DNA of 64,000 nt from Taudactylus pleione (lineage: Eukaryota; Chordata; Amphibia; Anura; Myobatrachidae). A program made the translations under genes and the position numbers. The notes beneath the pieces were generated by a model. That model made no database searches. It was not told the DNA's origin and saw nothing but the letters and a program-made list of their open reading frames with translations. Each line of letters begins with the position of its first letter. Position 1 is the first letter of the stretch. Below are positions 33,471 through 44,973 of the stretch, piece by piece. The DNA lies in NCBI GenBank assembly GCA_031769625.1, contig JAUIMM010000601.1, positions 2,647,001 to 2,711,000 on the forward strand, read 5' to 3'.

Positions 33471-34269
33471 ACAAATGAAATTTGTGTAATAGATACCATA
33501 TTTTGTTTATTCAATGTAAGCTTATTGATTCTATTTGATAAAAATGTTTTAATATAACATGTTCTGAATAAGAGGCTGGAAAATGAATAAGAAGCTGGAG
33601 CTCGAATAAGAAGTGAATAAGAAGCTTGCCGAATAAGAAGCTAACTTCACCCTCATACAGGATAGAAGAAAATACTCCTTTTGGCACTCAGAATAATCAA
33701 GTTAAAAAACATAACTTTTAGGGGCCTATTCATCATCAATTATTTTTCACAAAAGCATGGGAAAATTACATACTTTTGTAAAAAAAATAAATGTCAGGGC
33801 TATTTATCAAGTTCTGACAGAGCTTTTCTTTCGAAACGTGATGGTGTAACTGAACCAAATGCCACTCTTAGATGGCGTTCAGCCACCGATAACCTTCACA
33901 GGCTGCATTTTACATGGCAGCCTGTGAAGAGATAGCCTGCCATCCACAGCAGAGGGATCTATTAAGATCCCCCCTTGCTGTGTCTACACTGGACAGAACC
34001 CTGGATCTGAGAGCTCCGTGCCATTGCAGCTGTGTGAAGCCCAGACTGCCTCCTGCTCCTACTCACCGGCAAAAGGCTCTGGTCCATGCTCCAGGCACCA
34101 ACGGCAGCTGAGGGAGCAGGGGAGAGAATGCCACCAGTAGTGGCAGGTGGGAGAGCGCGGCCGGGAGAAAGGTCCTGTGCAGGCTCCCAGCAGCGGCGCA
34201 AAGTTCCTCTGCAGTGCAGGCACCCGGCAGCAGCGGTTGGTGAGAGGGAGTGTGGGGAGAGGAAGCTCC

Positions 34270-34530
34270 CGTGCAAGCTCCCGGTGGTGGCAGGTAAGAG
34301 GGAGCAGATCTCCCTCCAGGCTCCCGGCAGCGGCTGATAAGAGGGAGCTGATCTTCCTTTCAGGGTCCTGGCGGCAGCAGGTAAGAGGGAGCTGATCTCC
34401 CTTCCAGGCTCCTGGCAGCAGCAGGTAAGAGGGAGCTGATCTCCCTTTCAGGCTCCTGGCAGCAGCAGGTAAGAGGGAGCTGATCTCCCTTCCAAGCTCC
34501 TGGTGGCAGATAAGAGAGAGAGGGGGAGAG
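34270..34530. repeat. about 50-bp minisatellite in element X (copy A)
   Basis: About five units contain GGTAAGAGGGAGCTGATCT and CCCTTCCAGGCTCCTGGCAG. The reverse frames 34059-34640 (proline/serine-rich) are read from this array and its GC-rich flank. The counterpart in copy B is at 43750-43980. Confidence 0.8.
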
Positions 34531-34728
34531 AGGATGCGGCGATGGCGGGGGGGAGATGAGACAGCAGCAGGGGTAGGATAGTGGATACTTGGGAGTGTGG
34601 TTGGGGGGTGGTGGGGGGTTCCGGCTGTGGGGAAATTCATGGGACATGGCAGGAGTAGGGGGAGAAGTATAACTTTTTAGAAAAGCTGACTCCGCAAAAA
34701 GAGCAGCTTTTCGGAAGTGATACTTTTA

Positions 34729-35069
34729 TTAACCACTTAACTGACAAATTCTATTTCCAAAAACCGCTCCAAAATTGTCGTTTCTTTTATGATTAAATTA
34801 GGTCAAGAACATTATTTTACACTTATCCATCACTATTTTATTTGAATTTTTTTTTTTAAAACACAGTATACCATAAAAATTGCGATTTTTATGTTATACT
34901 GTAGTGATGGCCATTGACATCTGTACCACCGATAGTTCAACCATCGTTAGACACCATCTAAACATCGATTGAGGGTTGCCATCAAGCCCACCAGCAATGG
35001 CAAACTACGTGTTTTCAGTCAGACCATCGATGGTTTGCAAACCATCAATGGTCGGTTGCCATCCGATAT

Positions 35070-35112
<43 letters not shown>

Positions 35113-35164
35113 ACATATATCTACATATACATACAGTATATATGTACACACATATGTATATATT
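34729..35164. mobile_element. start of nested TTAA element Z (copy A), with (TA)n
   Basis: TTAACCACTTAACTGACA begins at 34729. In copy B the matching inverse end is AAGTGGTTAA at 52236-52245. TTAA at both ends suggests a piggyBac- or Kolobok-like target preference. Inside, CATCGATGG-type words are repeated (34925-35060) before a (TA)n tract (35072-35110), in which the hAT is inserted. Confidence 0.6.
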
Positions 35165-35776
35165 AGGGGTGTGCACCGGCCACTTTTCGTGTTTTGCGTT
35201 TTGGTTTTGGATCTGGATCTTTCTTCGTGTTTTGGATCTGGATTGGTTTTGCCAAAACCACCCTTCCGTGTTTTGGGTTCTGGGTTTTGTGTTTTGGATC
35301 TGTATTTTTTTTTAAAAAAGAATTAAAACAGCTAAAATCACAGAATGTGTTGGTTTTTCTGCTCCTATGCTACTATTAACCTCAATAACCTTAATTTCCA
35401 CTCATTTCCAGTCTATTCTGAACACCTCACACCTCACAATAGTGTTTTTATGTCCAAAAGGCTATGCTAAGCGACACGAGTGAGCGGCACAAACACGTGG
35501 CCCATCTAGGAGTGGCACTGCAGTGGCAGACAGGATTGCAGTTTGAAAAACTAGGCCGCAAACAGTACATAATGCAAAGAAATAAAAGAGGTGCAAGATG
35601 GAATTGTCCTTGGGCCCTCCCACCCACCCTTATGTTGTATAAACAGGACATGCACACTTTAACAAACCAATCATTTCAGCGCCAGGGTCTGCCACACGAC
35701 TGTGGCTGAAATGATTGGTTCGTTTGGGCCCCCACAAAACAAGCTGGCAATTAATCTGTCCCTGCACAAACTGGCT

Positions 35777-38700
35777 CTACGGAGGCAAGATGTCGTCCTC
35801 ATCCTCCTCATCCACCGATTCCTCACCCTCTTCAGTGTTGTGTACATCCTCATCCTCACAGACTATTAACTCGTCCCCGCTGGAATCCACCACCACAGGT
35901 CCCTCTGTACGTTCTGGAGGCTGGTCTCCCTGGAAGAGTTGGTAATTCATTTTTATGAACATCATCTTCTCCACTTTTTGTGGAAGCAGCCTCCTATGCC
36001 TTTCGCTGACAAGGTTCCCGGCTGCACTAAACACTCTTTTGGAGTACACACTGGAGGGGGGGCAACTCAGGTAAAATAGAGCCAGTTTGTACTGGGGCCT
36101 CCAAATTGCATCTTTTTCCTGCCAGTACAGGTACGGACTGTCTGACATGCCTACTTGGATGCTGTCACCGATGTAATCCTCCACCATTCTGTCATTGGTG
36201 ACAGTATCATATGCAGTGACAGTAGACATGTCAGAAATTGTTGCCAGGTCCTTCAGTCCGGACCAGATGTCCAAACTTGGTCCTGCCTGCCCTTCATCAC
36301 TGCCAGAGGGTTGCTTAGGATACCTATGTTTTTTCCTGGCAACCCCAGTTGCGGGAGAAAATGAAGAAGGAGCTGTTGACGTGTCACGTTCCGCTTCAGC
36401 TGACAGTGTTTTCACCAGCAGGTCTTTGCACCTCTGCAGGCTTGTGTCGGCCAGAAAGAGAGACACCACATAGGCTTTAAACCTAGGATCGAGCACGGTG
36501 GCCAAAATGTAGTGGTCTGATTTCAACAGATTGACCACCCTGGAATCCTGGCAAAGCGAATGAAGGGCTTCATCCACAAGCCCCAATTGCTGAGCGGAAT
36601 CACTCCATCTTAGCTCCTCCTTCACTTTCTCCAGCTGCTTCTGCAAAAACCTGATGAGGGGAATGACCTGACTCAAGCTGGCAGTGTCTGAACTGACTTC
36701 ACGTGTGGCAAGTTCGAAGGGTTGGAGAACCTTGCACAACACGGAAATCATTCTCCACTGCGCTTGAGTCAGCTGCATACCCCCTCCTTTGCCTATGTCA
36801 TAGGTGGATGTATAGGCTTGAATGGCCTTTTGCTGCTCCTCCATCCTCTGAAGCATATAGATGGTTGAGTTCCACCGCGTCACAACCTCTTGCTTCAGGT
36901 GATGGTGGGGCAGGTTCAAGAGTGTTTGCTGGCGTTCCAGTCTTCGGCATGCAGTCACTGAATGGTGAAAGTGGGCAGAAATTTTTTGGGCCACCCAAAG
37001 CGTCTCCTGTACACCCCTGTCGCTTTTCAGAAAATTCTGCACCACCAAGTTTATTGTGTGAGCAAAACATGGGACGTGCTGAAATTGGCCCAGATGTAAT
37101 GCCCGCACAATATTGGTGGTGTTGTCAGATATCACAAATCTCCAGGAGAGTCTAAGTGGGGTAAGCCACTGGGCGATGATTTCCCTCAGTTTCTCTAAGA
37201 GGTTGTCGGTGGTGTGCCTCTTACTGAAACCGGTGATACACAGCGTAGCCTGCCTTGGAATGAGCTGGCGTTTCTGAGATGCTGCTACTGGTGACGCTGC
37301 TGCTGTTGCTGCATAAGGTCATACATCTACCCAGTGGGCTGTCACAGTCATATAGTCCTTAGTCTGCCCTGTTCCACATGTCCGTGGTTAAGTGGACATT
37401 GGGTACAACCACATTTTTCAGGACACTGAGGACACTTTTTCTGATGTTTCTGTACAGTCTTGGTATCGCCTGCCTAGTGAAGTGGAATCTAGACAGGATT
37501 TGGAACCGGGGACACACTACCTCCATCAATTGTCTAAATCCCACTGCACTAATGGCGGATACCGGATGCACGTCTAACACCAACATAGCAGTCAAGGCCT
37601 CAGTTATACGTTTTGCTTCAGGATGACTGCTGTCATAATTCATCCTCCTCGCTAAGGACTGTTGGAGGGTCAATTGTTTAGTAAAAGTAGTTGTGTTGCT
37701 ACTTCCTCTCTGGGATGATGAATGACTCCCAGCAGCAGCAACAGCAGCAGCGACAGCAGGAGACGCAGCAATGCAGGATCCTCCGGAGGAATCCCGGATA
37801 GCAGAGTCAGTCATGCCAATGACATGGCCTGCAGGACTACTTCCGATCCTGACTAAGGAGGAAATTGACGAGGAGGGAGTTGACGGTGTGGTTTGCAGGC
37901 ACTTGGATACAACAGGACAATGGGATTTAGGTGTCCCTGGACTGTTTACGGTCTTAGCCAAAGTTTCTGAACTTGACAGTAACTTTTTATGAATGCGCTG
38001 CAGCTGCTGTATAAGGGAGGATGTTCCTAGGTGGTTAATGTCCCTACCCCTACTTATTTCACCTTTACATATGGTACATATGGCAAGACAGTTGTTGTCC
38101 GGATTTGTATAGAAATATTGCCAGACCAAAGAGGTGGAATGTTTGGTCTTCTGCCCAGGCATGACCATGATGGGCTTTTTCATCCCACAGACAACAACTG
38201 TCTCCCCTGGAGCCTGATTTAAACAAACCACATCACCATCAGAATCCTCCTCGCCAACTTCCTCCTCAGCGCCAGCTACACCAGTATCCTCATCCTGTTG
38301 TACTTCAACAGTGACATCTTCAATTTGCATATCAGCAAGTGGACTGTGGGTGCTCCTTTCAGCACTTGCAAGGGGCGTGCAAATGGTGGAAAGAGCCACC
38401 TCTTCCCGTCCAGTGCTGGGAAGGTCAGGCATCGCAATCACCACCACACTTGGACTCTCCTTGGGGATTTGTGATATCTTCTTAGAACGCACAGTTCTTC
38501 ACTGTGCTTTTGCCAGCTTAACTCATTTGATTTTTTTAGAGGGAGGAGGGCTTCCATCGTCATGTGAAGCTGAACCACTAGTCATGAGCATACTAGGGAT
38601 CGACCTTAGCCATTCCTTGCCACTCCGTGTCATAAATTGCATATTGGCAAGTTTACAGTTCTCTTCAGATGATTTAAATGTTTTTTTCAAGGTCATTTTC

Positions 38701-38885
38701 CTGAACTTTGTCATTTGGGATTGTATGTGCCCTCTACTATGACATTGGGCATCGGCCTTGGCAGACGACTTTGATGGCATGTTATCGTCTATGTCATGAC
38801 TAGTGACAGCAGCTTCAGCACTAGGAGGAAGTGGTTCTTGATCTTTCCCTATTTTATTTTTATTGGAGAAAATTTGGTCCATCAT
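35777..38885 (-). pseudogene. hAT transposase with BED zinc finger (broken)
   Basis: Three minus frames make one protein. 38885-38523 holds the N-terminus. 38492-37359 (same phase, separated by stops) carries an acidic region and the BED finger: residues 120-170, with C139, C142 and RIH at 166-168. It continues to a LTTDMW segment. 37135-35777, in another phase, has SDN near its start (a probable catalytic Asp) and VTRWNST (86-92). Its C-terminal hAT dimerisation domain is at about 342-400 (SVYSKRVFSAAGNLVSERHRR), followed by an Asp/Glu-rich tail. The second domain starts beyond a frameshift at about 37140-37360. In the BED finger the usual HL at the first His position reads QL, so one zinc ligand appears lost. 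It is a typical ZBED/hAT architecture, not functional as it stands. Confidence 0.9.
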
Positions 38886-38984
38886 TTATGTTATATTGAT
38901 ATATAAGTGCAGCTAAGGTGCACACAAACACAGAAAATAATTTTTTATTTTTGTTGGAGACTAGTGCACTTTGTGGGTTACACC

Positions 38985-40560
38985 ACCCTTTAAGAAATGA
39001 GCCAGCCAGCCCTTTACTTATGGGACACAGGTGCACACTTGGCGCTGCTCCTTTGTTGATGCACGTGCAGCTACAGTCCACACAATTCACAAACAGGAAA
39101 TATTTTTTTATTTTGTTTGGAGTGCCCTTTGGGGGTTACAGCACCCTTTAATGGACAAGCCAGCCGGCCTTTTACTTATGGGACACAGGCACACGCTTGG
39201 CGCTGCTCCTTTGTTGATGCACGTGCAGCCACAGTTCACACAATTCACAAACACAGAATTTTTTTTTATTTTGTTTGGAGTGCCCTTTGGGGGTTACAGC
39301 ACCCTTTAGTGGTCAATCCAGCTGGCCCTTTATTTATGGGACACAGGCGCACGCTTGGCACTACTTTGTTGATGCACGTGCGGCTACTGCGCACACAATT
39401 CACAAGCACAAAAAAATATATTTTTTTATTTTGTTTGGAGTGCCCTTTGGGGGTTACAGCACCCTTTAAAGGACAAGCCAGCTGGACTTTTACTTATGGG
39501 ACACAGGCGCACACTTGGCACTGCTCCTTTGTTGATGCACGTGCAGCCACAGTGCACACAATTCACAAACACAGAAAAACATTTTTTATTTTGTTTGGAG
39601 TGCCCTTTGGGGGTTACAGCACCCTTTAGCGGTCAATCCAGCTGTCCCTTTATTTATGGGACACAGCCGCACGCTTGGCACTACTTTGTTGATGCACGTG
39701 CGGCTAGTGCGCACACAATTCACAAACACAAAAAAAATATATTTTTTTATTTTGTTTGGAGTGCCCTTTGGGGGCTACAGCACCCATTGACGGACAAGCC
39801 AGCTGGCCTTTTACTTATGGGACACAGGTGCACGCTTGGCGCTGCTCCTTTGTTGATGCATGTGCAGCCACAGTGACACAATTCACAAACACAGAAAAAA
39901 AAAATTATTTTGTTTGGAGTGCCCTTTGGGGTTTACAGCACCCTTTAGCGGTCAATCCAGCCGGCCCTTTATTTATGGGACACAGGCGCACGCTTGGCAC
40001 TACTTTGTTGATGCACGTGCGGCTACTGCGCACACAATTCACAAACACAAAAAAATATATTTTTTTATTTTGTTTGGAGTGCCCTTTGGAGGTTACAGCA
40101 CCCTTTAACGGACAAGCCAACTGGCCTTTTACTTATGGGTCACAGGCGCGCGCTTGCTCTGCTCCTTTGTTGATGCACGTGCAGCCACAGTGCACACAAT
40201 TCACAAACACAGAAAAAAAATTTTTTATTTTGTTTGGAGTGCCCTTTGGGGGTTAGAGCACCCTTTAGCGGTCAATCCAGCTGGCCCTTTATTTATGGGA
40301 CACAGGCGCACGCTTGGCACTACTTTGTTGATGCACGTGCAGCTACTGCGCACACAATTCACAAACACAAAAAAAAATATATTTTTATTTTGTTTGGAGT
40401 GCCCTTTGGGGGTTACAGCACCCTTTAGTGGACAAGCCAGCCGGCCACCGTTTTACTTATGGGACACAGGTGCACGCTTGGCGCTGCTACTTTGTTGATG
40501 CACGTGCAGCCACAGTGCACACAATTCACAAACACAGAAATTTTTTTTATTTTTTTTGCA
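38985..40560. repeat. array of about ten alternating 160-bp units
   Basis: Two unit types alternate. Type X has GGACAAGCCAGC, TTTTACTTATGGGACACAGG, GCTCCTTTGTTGATGCACG and GCAGCCACAG. Type Y has GGTCAATCCAGC, CCCTTTATTTATGGGACA, CACTACTTTG and CGGCTACTGCG. From 39045 the order is X X Y X Y X Y X Y X, so the repeating unit is a dimer of about 320 bp. Each unit ends in an A/T tract and TTTGGAGTGCCCTTTGGG. The many frames here (39117-39629, 39756-40256 and others) are periodic artefacts. Confidence 0.9.
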
Positions 40561-41049
40561 CTTGGGGGGAGCACTCCTGATGGACAGATCACCCCCTGGC
40601 AACACTACAGCACCCCTTTAGGACTGGGACACTGCACAGGACTTTGGAGTTGACACAGCCCCTATGGACAACTGACTGCACAACACAGTCCAGCCAGCCC
40701 CTATGGACTTTGAAGGAGTGGACACAGCCCCTATGGACAACAGCAGCACAGCGCAGCACAGCATAGCACAAAACTACACGACACTACACTACACTACACT
40801 ACACAGCCCAGCCAGCCCTAACTCCCACCCTCCCTCTTCACTGTCCACAGCCGAGTGAGAAAATGGCACCGACGCGGGTACCTTATATAGGATCCAAAAC
40901 CCGCGAGACCCGGAAGGCGGGATGATGACGTTTTGCCTCGATTTCAGATCCGAGTCAGGCGGGAAAAGTCGAGCCTGACTCGGATCGGCCTCGGATCGGG
41001 GGGGCTCGGGGGGGTTCGGATTTCAGAAATCCAAACCCGCTCACCCCTA
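40561..41049 (-). promoter_or_regulatory. terminal region of the hAT, possible promoter
   Basis: GC-rich sequence between the array and the right TIR. In minus sense TCCTATATAAGG (about 40884-40895) is a good TATA-like box. It is preceded by GC-rich DNA and the subterminal hairpin at 40947-40986. Direct repeats CACTACACTACACTACACTA lie at about 40776-40803. Promoter function is inferred only from position and motif. Confidence 0.4.
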
Positions 41050-41081
41050 ATATATATAAATAAATATATATATATATATAT

Positions 41082-41211
41082 ATGCTGTTGCTTACACACA
41101 CGTGTGTATATATATATATATATATATATGTACACACATATGCGCCTAATCAATGGCTGATTCGTTTATTCTGGAGCGCCACCGTGTGGATTACACATAT
41201 ACATATATATG

Positions 41212-41260
<49 letters not shown>

Positions 41261-41314
41261 AATCCACACAGTAGCACTCCGGAATAAACGAATCACACAC
41301 GGCTGATTAGGCGC

Positions 41315-41345
<31 letters not shown>
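41082..41345. repeat. palindromic element with (TA)n centre (copy A)
   Basis: The arm at 41139-41195 (TGCGCCTAATC, GATTCGTTTATTCTGGAG, CCGTGTGGATTA) is inverted at 41260-41319 (TAATCCACACAGTAGCACTC, GGAATAAACGAATC, GATTAGGCGCA). TA and TG runs lie in the middle and on both sides. TTTATTC(T/C)GGAGTGC next to a TA tract resembles the ends of Penelope repeats, so this may be two head-to-head Penelope ends. Confidence 0.7.
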
Positions 41346-41358
<13 letters not shown>

Positions 41359-41439
41359 TCTAATAAATTTATATATATAAATATATAAATAATTTTATTA
41401 TTGCCTGGCACCTTATAAAAATGGGGGATGAAGAGGAGG

Positions 41440-42080
41440 GGCGGCTGATGCCGGAGGGAGTGGCTGGATATCTAGCTACCAGAGCCGCCGCTGCAGTCTC
41501 TACATGGCCACATGGCCAGTGATCACTATGTGAATACTGCCAGAGCCGCAGCTGGAGGCTGTCCTGCTGGCAGCCTGGACACATAGCACAGCGGCGGCTA
41601 CCAGAGCCGCCGCTGCTGCTTCTACTCAGCCAGTGATCACTATGTGATCACTTTTTTTACTGGAGCCACAGCGGGAGGGTGTCTCGCTGGCGGCCCGGCT
41701 ATTTAGCAGCAGCGGCGGCGGCTACCAGAGCCACGCTGCTGCTGCTTCTACACAGTGATCACACTGATCACTGTGTCTTCCCAGAGCCACAGCAGGAGGG
41801 TGTCCCACTGGCTACTAGAGCCGCCGCTGCTGCTTCTACTCAGCCAGTGATCACTATGCGATCACTGTTTTGCTGGAGCCGCAGCGGGAGGGTGTCCCAC
41901 TGGCGGCTCCGATACATAGCAGCAGCGGCTACCAGAGCCACCGCTGCTGCTTCTACACAGTGATCACACTGATCACTTTGTCTTCCCAGAGCCGCAGTGG
42001 GAGGGTGTCCCGCTGGCGGCTCCGATACATAGCAGCAGAGGCGACTACCAGTGCCACTGCTGCTGCTTCACATTGAAGGG
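41440..42080. repeat. minisatellite with GTGATCAC palindromes (copy A)
   Basis: Degenerate units of about 115-165 bp contain AGAGCCGCCGCTGCTGCTTC, AGTGATCACTATGTGATCACT or CAGTGATCACACTGATCACT, and GCGGGAGGGTGTCCC. The longer counterpart in copy B is 50935-51900. Confidence 0.85.
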
Positions 42081-42188
42081 GGTGGGGCCGGCCGGGCTGC
42101 TTGATCACTGCTGGCCACAGTGATCGGGGTCACAGCAGCAGCTGGGGCTCAATGATCCCTGGCTGCTTCCTCTATTGACGTGGCGCCA

Positions 42189-42394
42189 GCCTCATACAGG
42201 ATAGAAGGAAATACTCCTTTTGGCACTCAGAATAATCAAGTTAAAAAACATAACTTTTGGAGTCCACACATAGGGCTAACTTACATATAACCCACTTGCA
42301 ATTGGCCTTGCCCAACAAGGTTTTGGGCATGAAATAGGATGGTAAAATGGGTATGGGCACCAGATTTTATTAATTGGTGCCTCTGCCCACTTTA
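42189..42394. other. duplication junction and inverted repeat fragment
   Basis: The CCTCATACAGGATAG block is followed by an inverted fragment of the 150-165 bp tandem repeat (GCCTTGCCCAACAAGGTTTT, GGGCATGAAATAGG) facing the direct array that begins near 42395. This makes a head-to-head joint. Confidence 0.6.
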
Positions 42395-42900
42395 ATGCCC
42401 TATTTCATGCCCAAAACCTTGTTGGGCAAGGCCAATTGCAAGTTGTTCACATGTAAGTGAACCCCCTCTGTGGATTCCAAGTGTCAAATTTGTTTCCCAA
42501 TGCTAGTTAACCCTTGCACAACTACAGCTACTTATTTAAATATATGCACACTTTACCACTCAATTTCATGCCCAAAACCTTGTTGGGCAAGGCCAATTGC
42601 AAGTGGGTCATATGTAAATAACCCCCTCTGTGGATTCCAAGTGTCAATTTGTTGCCCAAGGCTCCTTAGCCTTTGCACAACTACAGCTACTTATTCAAAT
42701 ATAGAAAATCTGGTGTTTGTGCCCACTTTACAACCCTATTTCATTCCCAAAACCTTGTTAGACAAGGCCAATTGCAAGTGGGTCATATGTAAGTGACCCC
42801 CCTCTGCGGATTTCAAGTGTCAAATTTGTTGCCCAAGTCTAGTTAACCCTTGCACAACTACAGCTATTTATTCAAATATAGAAAATCTGGTCCCTTTGCC
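42395..42900. repeat. tandem repeat, about 150-165 bp units (copy B)
   Basis: Same units and order as 32921-33470. The frame at 42470-42796 parallels that at 33008-33334 with a few changes and is a repeat artefact. Confidence 0.85.
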
Positions 42901-43749
42901 CAATTTACCAAGCTTTGTGGGCCAAGCAAAATACAATTGAAATTTGTGTAATAGATACCATATTTTGTTTATTTAATGTAAGCTTATTGATTCTATTTGA
43001 TAAAAATGTTTTAATATAACATGTTCTGAATAAGAGGCTGGAAAATGAATAAGAAGCTGGAGCTCGAATAAGAAGTGAATAAGAAGCTGGCCGAATAAGA
43101 AGCTAACTTCACCCTCATACAGGATAGAAGAACATACTCCTTTTGGCACTCAGAATAATCAAGTTAAAAAACATAACTTTTAGGGGCCTATTCATCATCA
43201 ATTATTTTTCACAAAAGCATGGGAAAATTACATACTTTTGTAAAAAAAATAAATGTCAGGGCTATTTATCAAGTTCTGACAGAGCTTTTCTTTCGAAACG
43301 TGATGGTGTAACTGAACCGAATGCCACTCTTAGATGGTGTTCAGCCACTGATAACCTTCACAGGCTGCTGTTTACATGGCAGCCTGTGAAGAAATAGCCT
43401 GCCATCCACAGCAGAGGGATCTATTAAGATCCCCCCTTGCTGTGTCTACACTGGACAGAACCCTGGATCTGAGAGCTTCGTGCCATTGCAGCTGTGTGAA
43501 GCCCAGACTGCCTCCTGCTCCTACTCACCGGCAAAAGGCTCTGGTCCATGCTCCAGGCAGCAATGGCAGCTGAGGGAGCAGGGGAGAGAATGCCACCAGT
43601 AGTGGCAGGTGGGAGAGCGCGGCCGGGAGAAAGGTCCTGTGCATGCTCCCAGCAGCGACACCAAGTTCCTGTGCAGTGCAGGCACCCGGCAGCAGCGGTT
43701 GGTGAGAGGGAGTGGGGGGAGAGGAAGCTCCCGTGCAAGCTCCCGGTGG

Positions 43750-43980
43750 TGGCAGGTAAGAGGGAGCGGATCTCCCTCCAAGCTCCCGGCAGCAGCTGAT
43801 AAGAGGGAGCTGATCTTCCTTCAAGGGTCCTGGCGGCAGCAGGTAAGAGGGAGCTGATCTCCCTTCCAGGCTCCTGGCAGCAGCTGGTAAGAGGGAGCTG
43901 ATCTCCATTTCAGGCTCCTGGCAGCAGCAGGTAAGAGGGAGCTGATCTCCCTTCCAGGCTCCCGGTGGCAGAAAAGAGAG
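43750..43980. repeat. about 50-bp minisatellite in element X (copy B)
   Basis: Counterpart of 34270-34530 with the same GGTAAGAGGGAGC(G/T)GATCT units. Confidence 0.8.
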
Positions 43981-44642
43981 AGAGGGGGAGAGAGGATGCG
44001 GCGATGGCGGGGGGGAGGTGATACAGCAGCAGAGGTATTATAGTGGATACTTGGAGAGACACAACAGTGTTGTTGGGGGGTGGTGGGGGGTTCCGGCTGT
44101 GGGGAAATTCATGGGACATGGCATGAGTAGGGGGAGAAGTATAACTTTTTAGAAAAGCTGACTCCGCAAAAAGAGCAGCTTTTCGGAAGTGATACTTTTA
44201 TTAACCACTTAACTGACAAATTCTATTTCCAAAAACCGCTCCAAAATTGTCGGTTTCTTTTATGATTAATTTAGGTCAAGAACATAATTTTAAACTTATC
44301 CCTCACTATTTTATTTGAATTTTTTTTTATAAAACACAGTATACCATAAAAATAGCGATTTTTATGTTACACTGTAGTGATGGCCATTGACATCTGTACC
44401 ATCCATAGTTTAACCATCGTTAGACGCCATCTAAACATCGATTGAGGGTTGCCATCGATGGTGCAACATTGATGCCCACCAGCAATGGCAAACTACTTGT
44501 TTTCAGTCAGACCATCGATGGTTTGCAAACCATCGATGGCCGGTTGCCATCCGATATCAATAAATATATATATATATATATATCTCGAACATATATATAT
44601 ATACTAACAGTATATATGTACACATATATATATATATATATC

Positions 44643-44786
44643 TGCTGTTGCTTACACACACACGTGTATATATATATATATATATATCTATATATATATA
44701 TATATATATAAACACATATGCGCCTAATCAGCCGTGTGTGATTCGTTTATTCTGGAGTGCCGCCGTGTGGATTGCACACATACATA

Positions 44787-44824
<38 letters not shown>

Positions 44825-44912
44825 ATATATATACATACATATATATATATGTGTGTGTAATCCACACGGTAGCACTCCGGAATAAACGAATCACACACGG
44901 CTGATTAGGCGC

Positions 44913-44930
<18 letters not shown>
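44643..44930. repeat. palindromic element with (TA)n centre (copy B)
   Basis: The arms at 44716-44774 and 44859-44916 are the better-preserved version of 41082-41345. CCTAATCAGCCGTGTGTGAT is intact on the left here. It is flanked and centred by TA runs. Confidence 0.75.
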
Positions 44931-44947
<17 letters not shown>

Positions 44948-44973
44948 ATGTGTGTGTAAATATATGTATATAT

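Larger units (their letters stand above)
35165..41049 (-). mobile_element. hAT transposon, 5.9 kb, BED-type
   Basis: The ends are TAGGGGTGTGC (35164-35175) and, inverted, GCTCACCCCTA (to 41049). The flanks are GTATATAT and ATATATAT, an 8-bp duplication with one difference, though in a TA tract. Copy B of the surrounding duplication lacks the element between the same flanks (44570-44643), which proves the insertion. A subterminal hairpin pairs GATCCGAGTCAGGC (40947-40960) with GCCTGACTCGGATC (40973-40986). The transposase is read on the minus strand. A tandem array fills 38985-40560 between the promoter end and the gene. Confidence 0.88.
32921..42188. repeat. copy A of a tandem duplication (interrupted by a hAT)
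   Basis: 32930-35110 matches 42395-44570 at a constant offset of about 9,462 bp with only scattered differences. 41060-42180 matches 44600-44960 plus 50825-51990. Subtracting the hAT (35165-41049) leaves a unit of about 3.4 kb. Its right boundary is at about 42188, where TGGCGCCAG is joined to CCTCATACAGGATAG, a sequence also found near 33651 and 43114. Confidence 0.8.
33721..42188. mobile_element. TIR element X, copy A (right end missing)
   Basis: It starts GGGGCCTATTCATCATC after ACTTTTA. The complete relation is seen in copy B (43183-52343), whose far end is GATGAATAGGCCCC. Copy A is cut at about 42188 by the duplication junction. It contains a 52-bp-type minisatellite (34270-34520) and nested element Z from 34729. 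It has no transposase. Confidence 0.65.

Noticed and set aside
34059..34640. 193-residue proline/leucine-rich frame on the minus strand
   Set aside because: It is read from the GC-rich minisatellite of element X. Copy B breaks it into different frames (43424-43908), so it is not conserved.
36703..37155. 150-codon plus-strand frame opposite the hAT gene
   Set aside because: It is the antisense of the conserved hAT catalytic region. The protein similarity is clearly on the minus strand.
39117..40256. Long open frames of 126-170 codons in the array
   Set aside because: They repeat with the 160-bp units, shift phase between units and have no start or splice context. They are artefacts of a tandem repeat.
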